64,000 nt of DNA, from assembly GCA_963784995.1 (NCBI GenBank), contig CAWATZ010000002.1, positions 1,964,780-2,028,779 of the forward strand. The letters run 5' to 3'. Under the pieces are notes generated by a model. The model made no database searches, was not told the origin of the DNA, and was given only the letters and a program-made list of their open reading frames with translations. Position numbers and translations under genes: made by a program. This DNA comes from CAWATZ01 sp963784995. GTDB lineage: Bacteria > Planctomycetota > Planctomycetia > Gemmatales > Gemmataceae. This document shows positions 8,751 through 18,290 of this stretch, in pieces. Numbering within the stretch: position 1 is the stretch's first letter; each line of letters starts with the position of its first letter.

Positions 8751-10267
8751 GAGCCGTTCCCTCCCTTTTGCAGAAACGCCGCGGCCACGTGGCGACGCTG
8801 GACCTTTCCCGTAGGCGTCAGCGGCAGCTCCCTGGTTATGTGGATGACCTTCGGGACCTTGAAGTCGGCCAGCCGGCCCCGGCAATGCTTCTGCAAATCC
8901 TCCACGGTGACCTCCGCCTTGAGGACCACCGCCGCATGGACCTCCTCGCCGTACTTCGGGTCGGGAGCGGCAAACGTGGCCACCGCGGCCACGGCGGGAT
9001 GGGCCAGCAGGGCGGCGTCCACCTCAAGCGGGGAGATCTTCTCGCCGCCACGGTTGATCAGCTCCTTGATGCGGCCGATCAGGGTCAGATAGCCCGCTTC
9101 GTCCAGCACGCCCCGGTCGCCGGTGCGGAACCAGCCGCTGGTGAAGGACTGAGCGTTGGCCTCGGGGTTGTTGTGGTAGCCGCGGGTCACGTTGGGACCG
9201 CGAACCACCACCTCGCCTGGCATACCAGCGGGCACCAAGATCCCGTCCTCGTCCATGATGGCCACGTCCACGTTGGTCCCGCGACCGACGCTGCCCGGCT
9301 GACGCGGCTGCGGCGGCAGCGGGTTCGAGGTCATCTGGTGGGACGCCTCGGTCATGGCGTACGCCTCCAGCACCGGCGCGTCAAAGCGGCACTCCAGCAG
9401 CGCCATCGTCGTCACCGCCAGGGCGGAGCTGCACGAGCGGATGAAGCGAAAACCGCTGTGAGCCGGGGCCCCATCGCTGTCGGCCGAGTTCAGCAGGACC
9501 TGGTGAATCGTCGGCGAGGCCGAGTACCAGTTGACCCGATGGGCCCGCACCAGTGGCCAAAACCCGCTTCGGCTGAAGCGTGGCGGCACCACCACCGTTC
9601 CGCCCGCAAATAGCGGCGACAGGGTTGCCCCGATCAGCCCGTGAACGTGGAACAGCGGCATCACTACCAGGCCCGTGTCGTCCGGCGACAGCTGGTAGTG
9701 CGCGGAGATGTTCCGGATCGAGGCCATCAGGTTGGCGTGCGTCAGCGGCACCCCCTTGGGCCGGCTGGTGGTGCCGCTGGTGTGCAGGAACAGGGCGGTA
9801 TCGTCCGGCAGCGGCGGCTCGGGGTCGCCGACCGTGGCGACTGACGCCACCCCCTCCAGGCGGATCGAGCCTTCGGGAGTGCGCGAGGCCAGCGCCAGAG
9901 GCAAGCCGAGGCTGCGGGCCACGTCGCGGACCAGGTGTTCGGACGCCGGGGCGATGATGGCGGCAGCACCGAGATCTTCGAGGTAGAAGCGGAACTCGTC
10001 GGCCTTGTAGGCGGGGTTCAGCGGCGCCGCGATCAACCGGGCCCGGGTGACGGCCAGGAAGCACGCCAGGTACTCCAACCCGTTGGGGAGGGCGATGGCG
10101 ACCACCTGGCCCGGCTTCAGACCCCAGCTCCGCAGCGTCCTTGCCAGCGTTTCCGTCTGGTCGGCCAGGAAACGGCGGGAAATGGCGGAGCCGTCCTCGG
10201 GCAGAATCAGGGCGGGACGGTCGGACTTCAAGGCGAACAGGTCGGCGAGTGTGGTCGGCACGGTCAT
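8747..10267 (-). CDS. Oxalate-CoA ligase (AAE3-like acyl-CoA synthetase)
   Basis: A 506-residue ANL-superfamily adenylate-forming enzyme. The P-loop LFLHTSGTTSRPKGVPLTH, the PLFHVHGL segment, YAMTEASHQMTSNPLP, GWFRTGD and the hinge GRIKELINRGGEKISP match, from memory, the plant/yeast AAE3/Pcs60 oxalyl-CoA synthetases closely; the C-terminal PTGKVQRR lysine is present. Oxalate would be activated to oxalyl-CoA and passed to the coupled decarboxylase. The ATG at 10267 is used; upstream open sequence has no family similarity. No formyl-CoA hydrolase or transferase is in the window. Confidence 0.82.
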   Translation of the reverse strand: MTVPTTLADLFALKSDRPALILPEDGSAISRRFLADQTETLARTLRSWGLKPGQVVAIALPNGLEYLACFLAVTRARLIAAPLNPAYKADEFRFYLEDLGAAAIIAPASEHLVRDVARSLGLPLALASRTPEGSIRLEGVASVATVGDPEPPLPDDTALFLHTSGTTSRPKGVPLTHANLMASIRNISAHYQLSPDDTGLVVMPLFHVHGLIGATLSPLFAGGTVVVPPRFSRSGFWPLVRAHRVNWYSASPTIHQVLLNSADSDGAPAHSGFRFIRSCSSALAVTTMALLECRFDAPVLEAYAMTEASHQMTSNPLPPQPRQPGSVGRGTNVDVAIMDEDGILVPAGMPGEVVVRGPNVTRGYHNNPEANAQSFTSGWFRTGDRGVLDEAGYLTLIGRIKELINRGGEKISPLEVDAALLAHPAVAAVATFAAPDPKYGEEVHAAVVLKAEVTVEDLQKHCRGRLADFKVPKVIHITRELPLTPTGKVQRRHVAAAFLQKGGNGS

Positions 10268-10481
10268 TGTTTGGTGAGTCCAGAATGTGCAAAGGCCGGC
10301 GATTCGGCTACCATAGCAACGCCGAGGCAAAGAGCAAGCCGCCGACCGTCTCCTCTCCGAATCCTGGCGTGGGGCGTTGCAGATCTCCCTCCCGCTTCGG
10401 GGAAGGGGAGCCAGACAGCCGATGACATGCGCGCCGCCGCACACACAGCGCACAGCGGAAGCATCCTCTGGCCCAGTCCTC

Positions 10482-10690
10482 TCAGCCGATCACCTCCTCT
10501 GCCACCCTGCCGTCCGGCTGGAACAGGAATTGCCGGATCACCCGACCTCGATACTCAATGCAAATGCGGTCACCGGTCTGACTTTCGCTCGCCGCCCGCT
10601 GGGCGATCCGGACCGCATCTTCCAGGCTCTCCGTCTCGCCGAAGCGGTCTTCGGTCGTCTCGCTGACGATGCAGAGGCGCTTGCCTTCAT
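10482..10690 (-). CDS. Small unknown protein, frame broken at codon 3
   Basis: An ATG at 10690 with GAGGAG upstream opens MK and then, with one missing base in a short G run, continues as KRLCIVSETTEDRFGETES, then SLEDAVRIAQRAASE, and ends VAEEVIG before TGA at 10482-10484. The acidic, well-formed 69-residue product is too protein-like to be chance. It starts 10 bases after the stop of the next small gene, so they form a pair. No family recognised. Confidence 0.5.
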
Positions 10691-10700
10691 GTCTGTCTCC

Positions 10701-10958
10701 TCACACTCGGTCAAGGTACACCCAAAGGTGATTCAGAAGGGCCTGCGGATCAACTCCGCCGATGGCTTGGGGGTTGGCAAGGACTTGAAGGACACGGCTC
10801 AACTGATTCGCGGCCTGGGCCTGGGGAACGGCGGCTGACTCCCACGTTCCTGTATTGGTGTTCTGAAGACCCATCGCGACGAATAGAGCGGCGACGTGAT
10901 TCCTCAGGCGGGATTGAGTGTCGGAAAAGTACGAAATCCGAATAATCACACGCCACAT
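10701..10958 (-). CDS. Small hypothetical protein, 85 aa
   Basis: An 85-residue protein starting MWRVIIRISYFSDTQSRLRN, with a NTNTGTWES core and a C-terminal LLNHLWVYLDRV. The ATG at 10958 has a GAGG site upstream. It lies directly upstream of another small gene on the same strand and is divergent from the gene at 11084, with which it would share a promoter region (10959-11083). I do not recognise the family. The pairing resembles small two-gene modules such as toxin-antitoxin, but no signature supports that. Confidence 0.55.
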   Translation of the reverse strand: MWRVIIRISYFSDTQSRLRNHVAALFVAMGLQNTNTGTWESAAVPQAQAANQLSRVLQVLANPQAIGGVDPQALLNHLWVYLDRV

Positions 10959-11083
10959 ACCCCACGCCCTCGTCAGGCCCCGCACAACCACGCCCACAAC
11001 CCCATGATGTCCCGACGGCCCCGCCAGCGTCAAGACCGTTCCCCGAACACAACCTCTTGCCTGGCTCCACGGCAAAGGATGTA

Positions 11084-11664
11084 ATGGACCGAAGTGCAGA
11101 AGTTCTCTGTTGTGCGGTCACGGAAGCGCGACCGATGGGCCTGAGCGCTCGCGAATGGCTTGCCCTGTGGGGGTGGGGCGACCTGTCCCCCGACAAGAAC
11201 CCGCACTTGCGATACCCCTCCGTGTGGCGGTGGGTCCGAGCCGAGGGCGTGTCTCTCCCCTTCTCTCGGATCGGCAACCCCGTTGAGCGGGAGAGGCGGC
11301 AGCGTGAGTATATGGAGTTGTGGCGGTATCTGTTCGTCAACCATCTGGTCGGGTTGTCGGAGGACGAGCAGCGGGCGTTCCGGGACGGTCAGCACCCCTC
11401 GCAGACGCACGACTTGGCGGAGGCCGCCGAACCGATCGCTGAGCAGTTGCGAGGCGAACTGGCTTTTCGGGGCATCCCGGCCGAGGTGTCGGTCGCCCGT
11501 TACCTCGACGGCCGAACAGTGTTGGACGTGCCTCTACCTGAGTGGCCGCTGGAAGGGCAGTGGCCCGACGACCTGAGTTTCTTTCGGGGCTATGAGGTGC
11601 ATGTCTGCACTCGGTTGCCGGAGCCAACAGCCCCCAGGATCAAAAGCCCAAGCAGAAGAAGTGA
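11084..11664 (+). CDS. Hypothetical protein, probable frameshift near its end
   Basis: About 193 residues; starts MDRSAEVLCCAVTEARPMG with AAAGGA upstream of the ATG, then a Trp-rich N-terminal part (REWLALWGWGDL, PSVWRWVRAEG) and an acidic helical middle. The literal frame runs on to 11980, antisense over 310 bases of the methyltransferase gene, giving a low-complexity Ser/Arg tail. Restoring one base in the C5 run at 11631-11635 instead ends the protein in PQDQKPKQKK at a TGA at 11662-11664, just short of the convergent gene. I take that as the real end. Function unknown; a link to the methyltransferase is only positional. Confidence 0.5.
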
Positions 11665-11669
11665 CCGGC

Positions 11670-13028
11670 CTACCACAGCGTCCGCTGCCTGGACAGTGGA
11701 GGCCAGCGCTTCTCGGCCATCGAGTCCGTCAACGTCAGGATGTGCTTGCCGAGAAGCTCGAAGAAGAGCGGCGGCACGCTCTCGCCGATCACGAGCCGGA
11801 TCAGGCTGTCGGGCGCAATCATCTGCTTCTTCCGGCCCTTGCCCGCACAGTCAAGCGGCCCCCATTTGTAGTTGTATCGATCGAGAGTGTGAATCCGCAT
11901 CGCCTCGGCGAGCGACAGCACGCGATTCTGCGTCGGGTGGAGTTTCTGGTCGCTGCAGGGGTAACTCAGGTTCCGCGTGAGGGCTGGCGCCGGCAGGTCC
12001 GCCTCCATGCGCTTGTACGCGCTGGTGTAGCCCGACATCAGGCGGATGCCTTGGTCCGTCACGGTGTACGGGCGCGGCAGCAGCGCCTTGCACCGCTCGC
12101 AGTACAGCGGCGTGTCCTTGTGGGCGCGGTTGATCCCCTCGTCATTGTGGGACGCGCCGTGGATCCTGTTCCCCTGAAATCCACACCCCGGCTGAATGCA
12201 CTGGTTATCAAATGCGGACCGCCCTGGCGGGGTGTGGCGAATCCACTCGTACTTCTTCGGGTCGAGGACGGGCACGCGATGGAAGGGGGTCCTGGGGTCG
12301 GACGCGGAGGTCTCGTCGCGGCCGTCGAGCGGCGGGAAGTCGCCGATCGCCTCCATGACCGACACCCACTTCTTGAGCATCCCCGACGGTATCTTGGAGT
12401 GCGTTGTGGGCGGCACAAGCGGCTTGCCGGAGCGGAAGGCGGCAAGCGCCTCCGGGTCGCGTGTCATCACTGTGATGAGTCGCTGGCGCCGCTGCGGGAT
12501 GCCGTGGTCGGCCATCTCCACGTCGAAGGCCCCGCCATCGTACTCCGGGCTCAAGCGGTCGAAGAGGATGTCGAGGATGAGCCGGACTCCCCGGTCGCCG
12601 TCTTCGATCATGGTGTTCCGCATCTCGATGACGTTCTCGAACACAGCCCAGCGCGGCCGAAGCTCGCGGATGACGTCAAGCGCTGGTAGGATCAACCGGT
12701 TACGCGGGTCGAGAGCTGGGCGTCGGCCGGCGCGGATGTTCTTGAGCAGCGTTCCCTGACCGCTCTTCGACATGCCCTGACACGGGGCCGTGCAGGTCAG
12801 CAGGAACAACTCCTCGCCGCCCAGGCGTTCCTGGGTGTGGGCGACCAGCTGGTCGCGATACTTCTCGATGTCCTCGGCAAAGACGCGAGCCGAGGGGAAG
12901 TTTAACTTGGCAAGGGCTGCGCGCTCCGGTTCCAACTCGCACATGGAGATGAATTCAAACCTGTTGGCACGGTAGCCGATGTCCCCAATGCCCGCCCCGC
13001 TGAACAGTGAGACAGCTAACTTCCGCAT
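11670..13028 (-). CDS. DNA (cytosine-5-)-methyltransferase, no visible partner nuclease
   Basis: A ~452-residue C5 DNA methyltransferase. Motif I is LFSGAGIGDIGY, motif IV with the catalytic Cys is TAPCQGMSKSG, motif VI is FENV, and motif VIII is HGIPQRRQRL. The target-recognition region between them holds a CIQPGC and a CERC pair about 40 residues apart that could bind zinc. The ATG at 13028 begins MRKLAVSLFSGAG, the usual family start, although its GGAGGA is very close; an in-frame ATG at 13067 is the alternative. No restriction endonuclease is recognised beside it, so it is either orphan or paired with an unknown gene. Confidence 0.85.
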   Translation of the reverse strand: MRKLAVSLFSGAGIGDIGYRANRFEFISMCELEPERAALAKLNFPSARVFAEDIEKYRDQLVAHTQERLGGEELFLLTCTAPCQGMSKSGQGTLLKNIRAGRRPALDPRNRLILPALDVIRELRPRWAVFENVIEMRNTMIEDGDRGVRLILDILFDRLSPEYDGGAFDVEMADHGIPQRRQRLITVMTRDPEALAAFRSGKPLVPPTTHSKIPSGMLKKWVSVMEAIGDFPPLDGRDETSASDPRTPFHRVPVLDPKKYEWIRHTPPGRSAFDNQCIQPGCGFQGNRIHGASHNDEGINRAHKDTPLYCERCKALLPRPYTVTDQGIRLMSGYTSAYKRMEADLPAPALTRNLSYPCSDQKLHPTQNRVLSLAEAMRIHTLDRYNYKWGPLDCAGKGRKKQMIAPDSLIRLVIGESVPPLFFELLGKHILTLTDSMAEKRWPPLSRQRTLW

Positions 13029-13226
13029 TCCTCCCCCTGGTGTTTCTGGGCAGAAACATCTAGACATGCGCCCATTATAGCTGGCACGTGGACTTTGCCG
13101 AGATCAGCTTGCGCAGTTTCCGGAAGTGCGCACGGCCCTTGGGTAGATCGGCAGGGCGAAAGGACCGAGATGAGGAAAAGGCGTCCCGCTGCGGAATCAG
13201 CGGCGCGCGGGCGCGGCGCCCGACCA

Positions 13227-16200
13227 TCACGGACTTTCGTTCGGTTTCAACTTCGCCGCCTGAGCAAACGCCTCGTCCGCCTCCTGCTTCTTGCCGCCTC
13301 CTGGCAGATGGCGGCCCCGTGCGGTCCACAGCTCCGCGTCCCTGGGACGGATCTTGCTCAGCTCCAGGAACACGGCGTCGTCGTGGACGGCGGCCTGCCG
13401 CACCGCCTGCAACTTCTCCGCCGTCTCTTCGCTCTCCAGCGCCTTGTCAAACATCCTGGCTGCAACGGTCGCTCTGTGGCCCGTGGCGGCCAGGACGGCG
13501 GCGAGCCGGGCGTATCCTCCGAAAGAGTCGAGGCTTGCGTCTCCCAGCCGACCGGCGGCAGCGAGGCGGAGGGGAGGCGCGGTCAGCAGCGACAGCCGAA
13601 ACCGGCCCAGAGCGGACGCCTCATGGCGGCTCTGGAATTCGAGCCGGATGGTGAGCCGGGTTCGTCCGACTCCGCCGACCGGCTTGGCCAGCTCAAACCA
13701 GGCGGTGTGGGCCTGGCCGACACGCGGCCAGACGTCCCAGAACGTCTCTGACTTGCCGTCGATGGCCGCTCGGGCGCCGCCCATGCCGGCGGAAATGTCG
13801 CTCGCATAGCTGCTGCTGGCCCGGACGAAAGGGACGGACGTCGCAGGCGCCTTGCCGTCAGCCGGCGCGGCCTGAAGGGTGATTTCGGTGAGACAGAAGT
13901 TCCCGTGATGGGGGTAGCGGCCCGGCCCCTTGCCCGGCAAGGAGAAGTGGGGAAGGGTATCCAGGCAGAGGCAAGCGAATGAACCCGGACCGACCTCGGT
14001 TTCAAAGGTGTAGACGTCCTTGTCCGGGTTGCGGCCGCTGGCAAGCACCGAACCGTCGGGCTGGACCGTGAGCGCGGCCCCGCCCTCGGATTTCAACTGG
14101 GTCGGCTTCAGGATGGTCCCGGGGCCATCCGGCACGGCGAGCAACTGGTCCGCCAGCCGGCCGGCCGTCTCAGGGTTGTCGATGGGACCGGCGAGGATCC
14201 TGTCCAGCAGCTCCTTGCTCCGGGCAACGTCGGCTGCGGCCAGGTCCTGCCAGTCGAGGTCGGTGTAGATCCGGGCCCGGAGCGCCAGCACGTCCGGATC
14301 GTCGGGACGTGCGACGATGGCGGCGGCGAATTCCTTTTCGGCCAGCGCCTTCTCGCCCATCCGGGCGTAGCTCCCCCCCCGGAGCAGACGGAGGTAGGGG
14401 CCGTGGGGATCGGTCCGGCCCAGCACGACCTTCGAGGCCTCCCGATAAGGATTGTGGTAGTGTGTCCAGGGGAAGGGGTTGCCGATCCGGCCCGCAGCCG
14501 CTGCGGCCCGTGTCTCGTTGTCGATTTGCTGGGCCGGCCAGTCCAGGGCCGCCCTGGCATCGTCGAGTCGGCCGAGCTTGTGCAGCGCCAGCGCCCGGAA
14601 GGAGTCCGCGACGGCCCGGCGGTCAGGGTGCGCGGGCCCGCGAAGGCATTCCTTGAGCCGATCCAGGGCCTGCTCGTCCTTGCCGGTCCGGTAAAGCGAA
14701 GCGCCCTCGCTGAGGAGCCCCCAGCAGGCATAATCCTCGTTCGGGCTTTGCCCGGTCGCGACTGCCGCCAGGCGGTCGCGCTGGTTTCTGTCCACAGGCG
14801 CGTCGGAGGACAGCGACAGGAGCAGCAAGAGACGATGGGCCTGGACCGGGTCGTCGGTGTCCGCCCGCAGCCGCAGCCCCTCCGTCGCGCACTTGCGGTA
14901 GCCGTCCCGGTCCCCGGCCAGCAAGGACATCCGGCCCGCGTTCACGTACAGGTCCTCCCCGTGGTAGGGCGTGTCGTAGCCGACCCGCTCCAGGGCGAGC
15001 CGCATTTCGGTGGCCGATTCGGCCCACAGACCCAGCTCGGCATACCGATCCGCCAGGGTGAGGCGAGCGGCGCCAATCTGTTTGTCGAGCGGATCGGAAG
15101 GGGCGATGCGAACAGCTTCTTGCAGCGACTCGACGCCCCCTCGGGAGAGGGCCTGCCATTCGGCGAGCCGGTCGGCCTTCCAGTGCAGGTCCGCCAGGGC
15201 GATTTGCACGCCCGACAGACTCGATTCGGCCCTGCACGTCCCTGGGCTGTTCCAGGGCCAGGGCCTGCCACAGGACCAGGGCCTTCTCCAACGACAAACG
15301 GGCTTCGTCCGGCAGATTCAGTTTGATCTGGATCAGTCCGATTGCCCGGTTGGCGGCTGCTTGATCGGCACGCACCCGGCGGTTGGAGGGGTCTGCACTG
15401 GCGAGTTGCTCCTTCACCTTCAAGACCGTCCGGGCGGCCGCCAATCTCTCCTCGTCTTTGGCCAGGTTGTTCCGGGTTGTGGCCTCGGCCCGGGCCAGCT
15501 CTGCCGCCTGGGCGACCAGTTCCTTGAGGTCTGCCCGTTCGAGCAGGGCCTTGAGCTGGGGCAATTCGCTGATCTGAAGGGCGGAGCGAGCGTCCGCCGC
15601 GACCGCCCGCTTGACGGCCAGGGCGGCAGCGTCCAGGGTCTGCTGGTGCTCGGCCTCCTCGGCCGGCGACAGTTCGGCCCGGCTGTTCTTCAGGATCAGG
15701 GCATGGAGGACCCGGACCCGGGCCAGGACAAGCAGCTGCTGGGGGCTGTCGTCGTGAACGTTCTCGAGGATCTCGCGTGTCTCCCGGATGGCCCGGAGAG
15801 CCTCGTCCTGCCTCTTGTGCCGCAACAGCAGTGCGGCCAGGCTCTCGCCAGCGCCAATGTAGTCGGTTCGGAAAGTCTGCATGCCCGGGTTGTCCCGAAC
15901 CATCCAGCGGCGGACCTCCACGACTCGGCGGAGGGCGGTAATGGCCGCGTCAGTGTTGCCGAGCGTATCTTCCTTCCGGGCGATGTTCCCTTGCGCGATG
16001 GCCACTCCCCGGGCCGCGTTCGTATCGGCGGGGGTCAGGCGGTAGGCCAGCTCGAAATTGCTGGCCGCGCGCCGGTACAGAGTCAGGGCTTCGGCATTCT
16101 GGTTCAGTCGAGACAGTGCCACGCCGACGCTGTTCAGGGTCTGGGCGAGGTCGGCGAGATACCCCGGATCGTTGGGGTCCAGCGCCAGGAGCCGCTCCCG

Positions 16201-18278
16201 GACGGCCAGCGCCTTCTGGTGGTAAGGGAGTGCCTGAGCCGGGGCATCCGCGGTCCGGGCCAGGGCGGAATACGCCCTGGCCAGCTCGCGCTGGAAGCGC
16301 GGCTGGGCCGGTTGGACCAGCTTTTCCCAGATGGCAACCGCCTCGGCAGGCCGGCCGAGCCCGTGGTGGCAGGAGGCGAGCCCGTGCTGGGCTTCGACGT
16401 CCTTGGGGCTGGCCTTCGCCAGTTCCTGATAGAGCCCCAACGCCTGCTCGTAGGCCGCTGTGGCCTCCATCTGCTCATTCAGCTCCAAGCGGATCTTGCC
16501 GACGCGGAGGTAGGCCGCCGCCAGCGCGGCGCGCACGGTGGGGTCAGCGGCCCGCTCCTTCAGGAAGTCCTGGTAGAACTGGAGCGCGGACAGCAGCAAA
16601 TCCTTGCGGAGGTCCTTGAGCCCGGGCACCTGCAGCAACCGATTCTCGCTGATCCGGGTGAAGGAGTCGTCCACCGCCGTCATGGCCTTGCCGAAGTTGG
16701 CCTCCGCCTGCTCGCGCAACTTCGCCTCGCGATCCTTGCCCGCCACGGCCTCATCCCGGGCCTTCCGCTCGTTCACCGCCGTCTGCGCTTCCTTCCGGTA
16801 GAGCGCGGCCATCTGGCCCGCCACGATCAGGGAGCCCACGGTCGCCAGCACCAGCACCGCCGTCAGCACCGCGCCCAGCACGGCGATGCCGGGGTGGTGT
16901 CGCGCCCAGCGGACGTAGCGCTCCAGGAGCGTCTGGCGGCGGGCCAGGATCGGCTCATCGTCCACAAAGCGCTGCAAATCGTCACGCAACTCCCCCGCCG
17001 TCTGGTAGCGCCGGGCCGGGTCGCGGTCGATGGCCTTGTGAATGATCGTCTCCAGATCGCGGGGGACACGCCGCCGCATGCTTCCCAGTGGCTCGACCTC
17101 TGCCGTCGTCACTTGCTTGACCAGACGGTTGCGGTCATGCTGGTCGAACGCCGGCCGCAGTGCGATCAGTTCGTACAGGGACAGGCCCAGGCTGTAGACG
17201 TCGCCGCGGCCATCGGCCTTGCCGTCGAAGGCCTCCGGAGGCATGTAACGCAGCGTGCCGAGGATGTCTCCGGTGTGGGTGAGGTTCTCGCCGCCCTCGG
17301 CCTTGGCCAGGCCGAAGTCAGTGACCCAGACGGTGCCATTGAGATCCAGCAGCAGATTGCTGGGCTTGATGTCGCGGTGAACGACTCCCTGCTTGTGGGC
17401 GTACTCCAGGGCATCGGCCACCTGGCTGCCGATGCGGGCCACGCTCTGCCAGTAGTTCAGCTTGCGCGATCTTGCCGCCGGCGCTGACCCCGCTGGCGCC
17501 GGGCAGACTGACTCCCGACGAGGTTAGCAGCGCCGTGTCGGAGGAAGCCGCGAGCAGCCAGCGCCGCGGGCGCCGGCGACGCTGCTTCGACGTGCAGGCA
17601 AGTCCCCTCCGCCATGCCTCCACGCCGTCGGCGGGACGAAACGCGCCGGTCAGGAGCGAGCGGGCGATCTGCTCGCCCTGACGCTCGCGCGGCAGGCGGG
17701 GACGGGACGCTGGGCGTCGCGGAACCGGACGGGCTCATTCGGGCCAGTTCCTCGACCACGGCGTCCAGCCCCATGCCCTGGATGAACTGCATGACGTAGT
17801 AAGGGGTGCCCTCGGCCTCGCCCGTGCCGAAGACCGGCACAATGTTGGTGTGGTGCAGCCGGGCCGCCGCCTTCGCCTCCCGCTCGAAACGCCGCTTCTG
17901 CCTGGCGTCGCGCATCAGCCGATCCGTCAGCACCTTGAGAGCCACGCGCCGGCCGAGGCTGACCTGCTCGGCCTCGTAGACGACGCCCATGCCGCCGTGG
18001 CCGACCTCGCGCAGGATGCGGAAGTCCCCCAGGTGTTGCAGAACCGGGGCGGACGGTGGGGCCGGGGCTGCGGCCTTGCCTTCCTGGGCCAGTCCGTCCT
18101 TGGCTTGCTCGACCTGGGCCAGGGCGGGGAGGAACTCGCGCAGGTCGTCAGCCAGGTCGGGATGGCGGTCGCAGTATTCCTTGACCGAGGGCCGTTCGCC
18201 CTTGCGGAAGCGTTCGTTGAACTCCTCGACGAGGCGGTCGAGCAGGTCGTAGTCACGCGATGCGTCCTGACTGGGCAC
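13227..18278 (-). pseudogene. Tandem Ser/Thr kinase copy A (kinase-TM-TPR), several frameshifts
   Basis: Fourth and last gene of the kinase array. It starts with the same GTG and GAGGAG context as copy B (MPSQDASRDYDLLDRLVEEF) and has an N-lobe with GHGGMGVVYEAEQ. Four frame changes lie in the linker before the catalytic loop (17440-17710), then a clean C-lobe (VVHRDIKPSN, VTDFGLAK), one TM helix, a coiled coil and TPR-like repeats. A fifth shift near 15230 precedes a C-terminal part almost identical to copy B, including the discoidin-like segment. It lacks the WD40 region of copies B and C. Total length is a multiple of three, so shifts cancel overall, but the reading frames do not join. Decay or repeated base-call error are both possible. 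Confidence 0.75.
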
Positions 18279-18290
18279 GGTTGATTCTCC

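Noticed and set aside
10482..11664. Type II toxin-antitoxin or restriction module
   Set aside because: Gene sizes and pairing fit, but no toxin, antitoxin or nuclease motif is visible.
13075..13329. Small minus-strand frame between the methyltransferase and kinase A
   Set aside because: No ribosome site or protein-like pattern, and it overlaps the end of kinase A.
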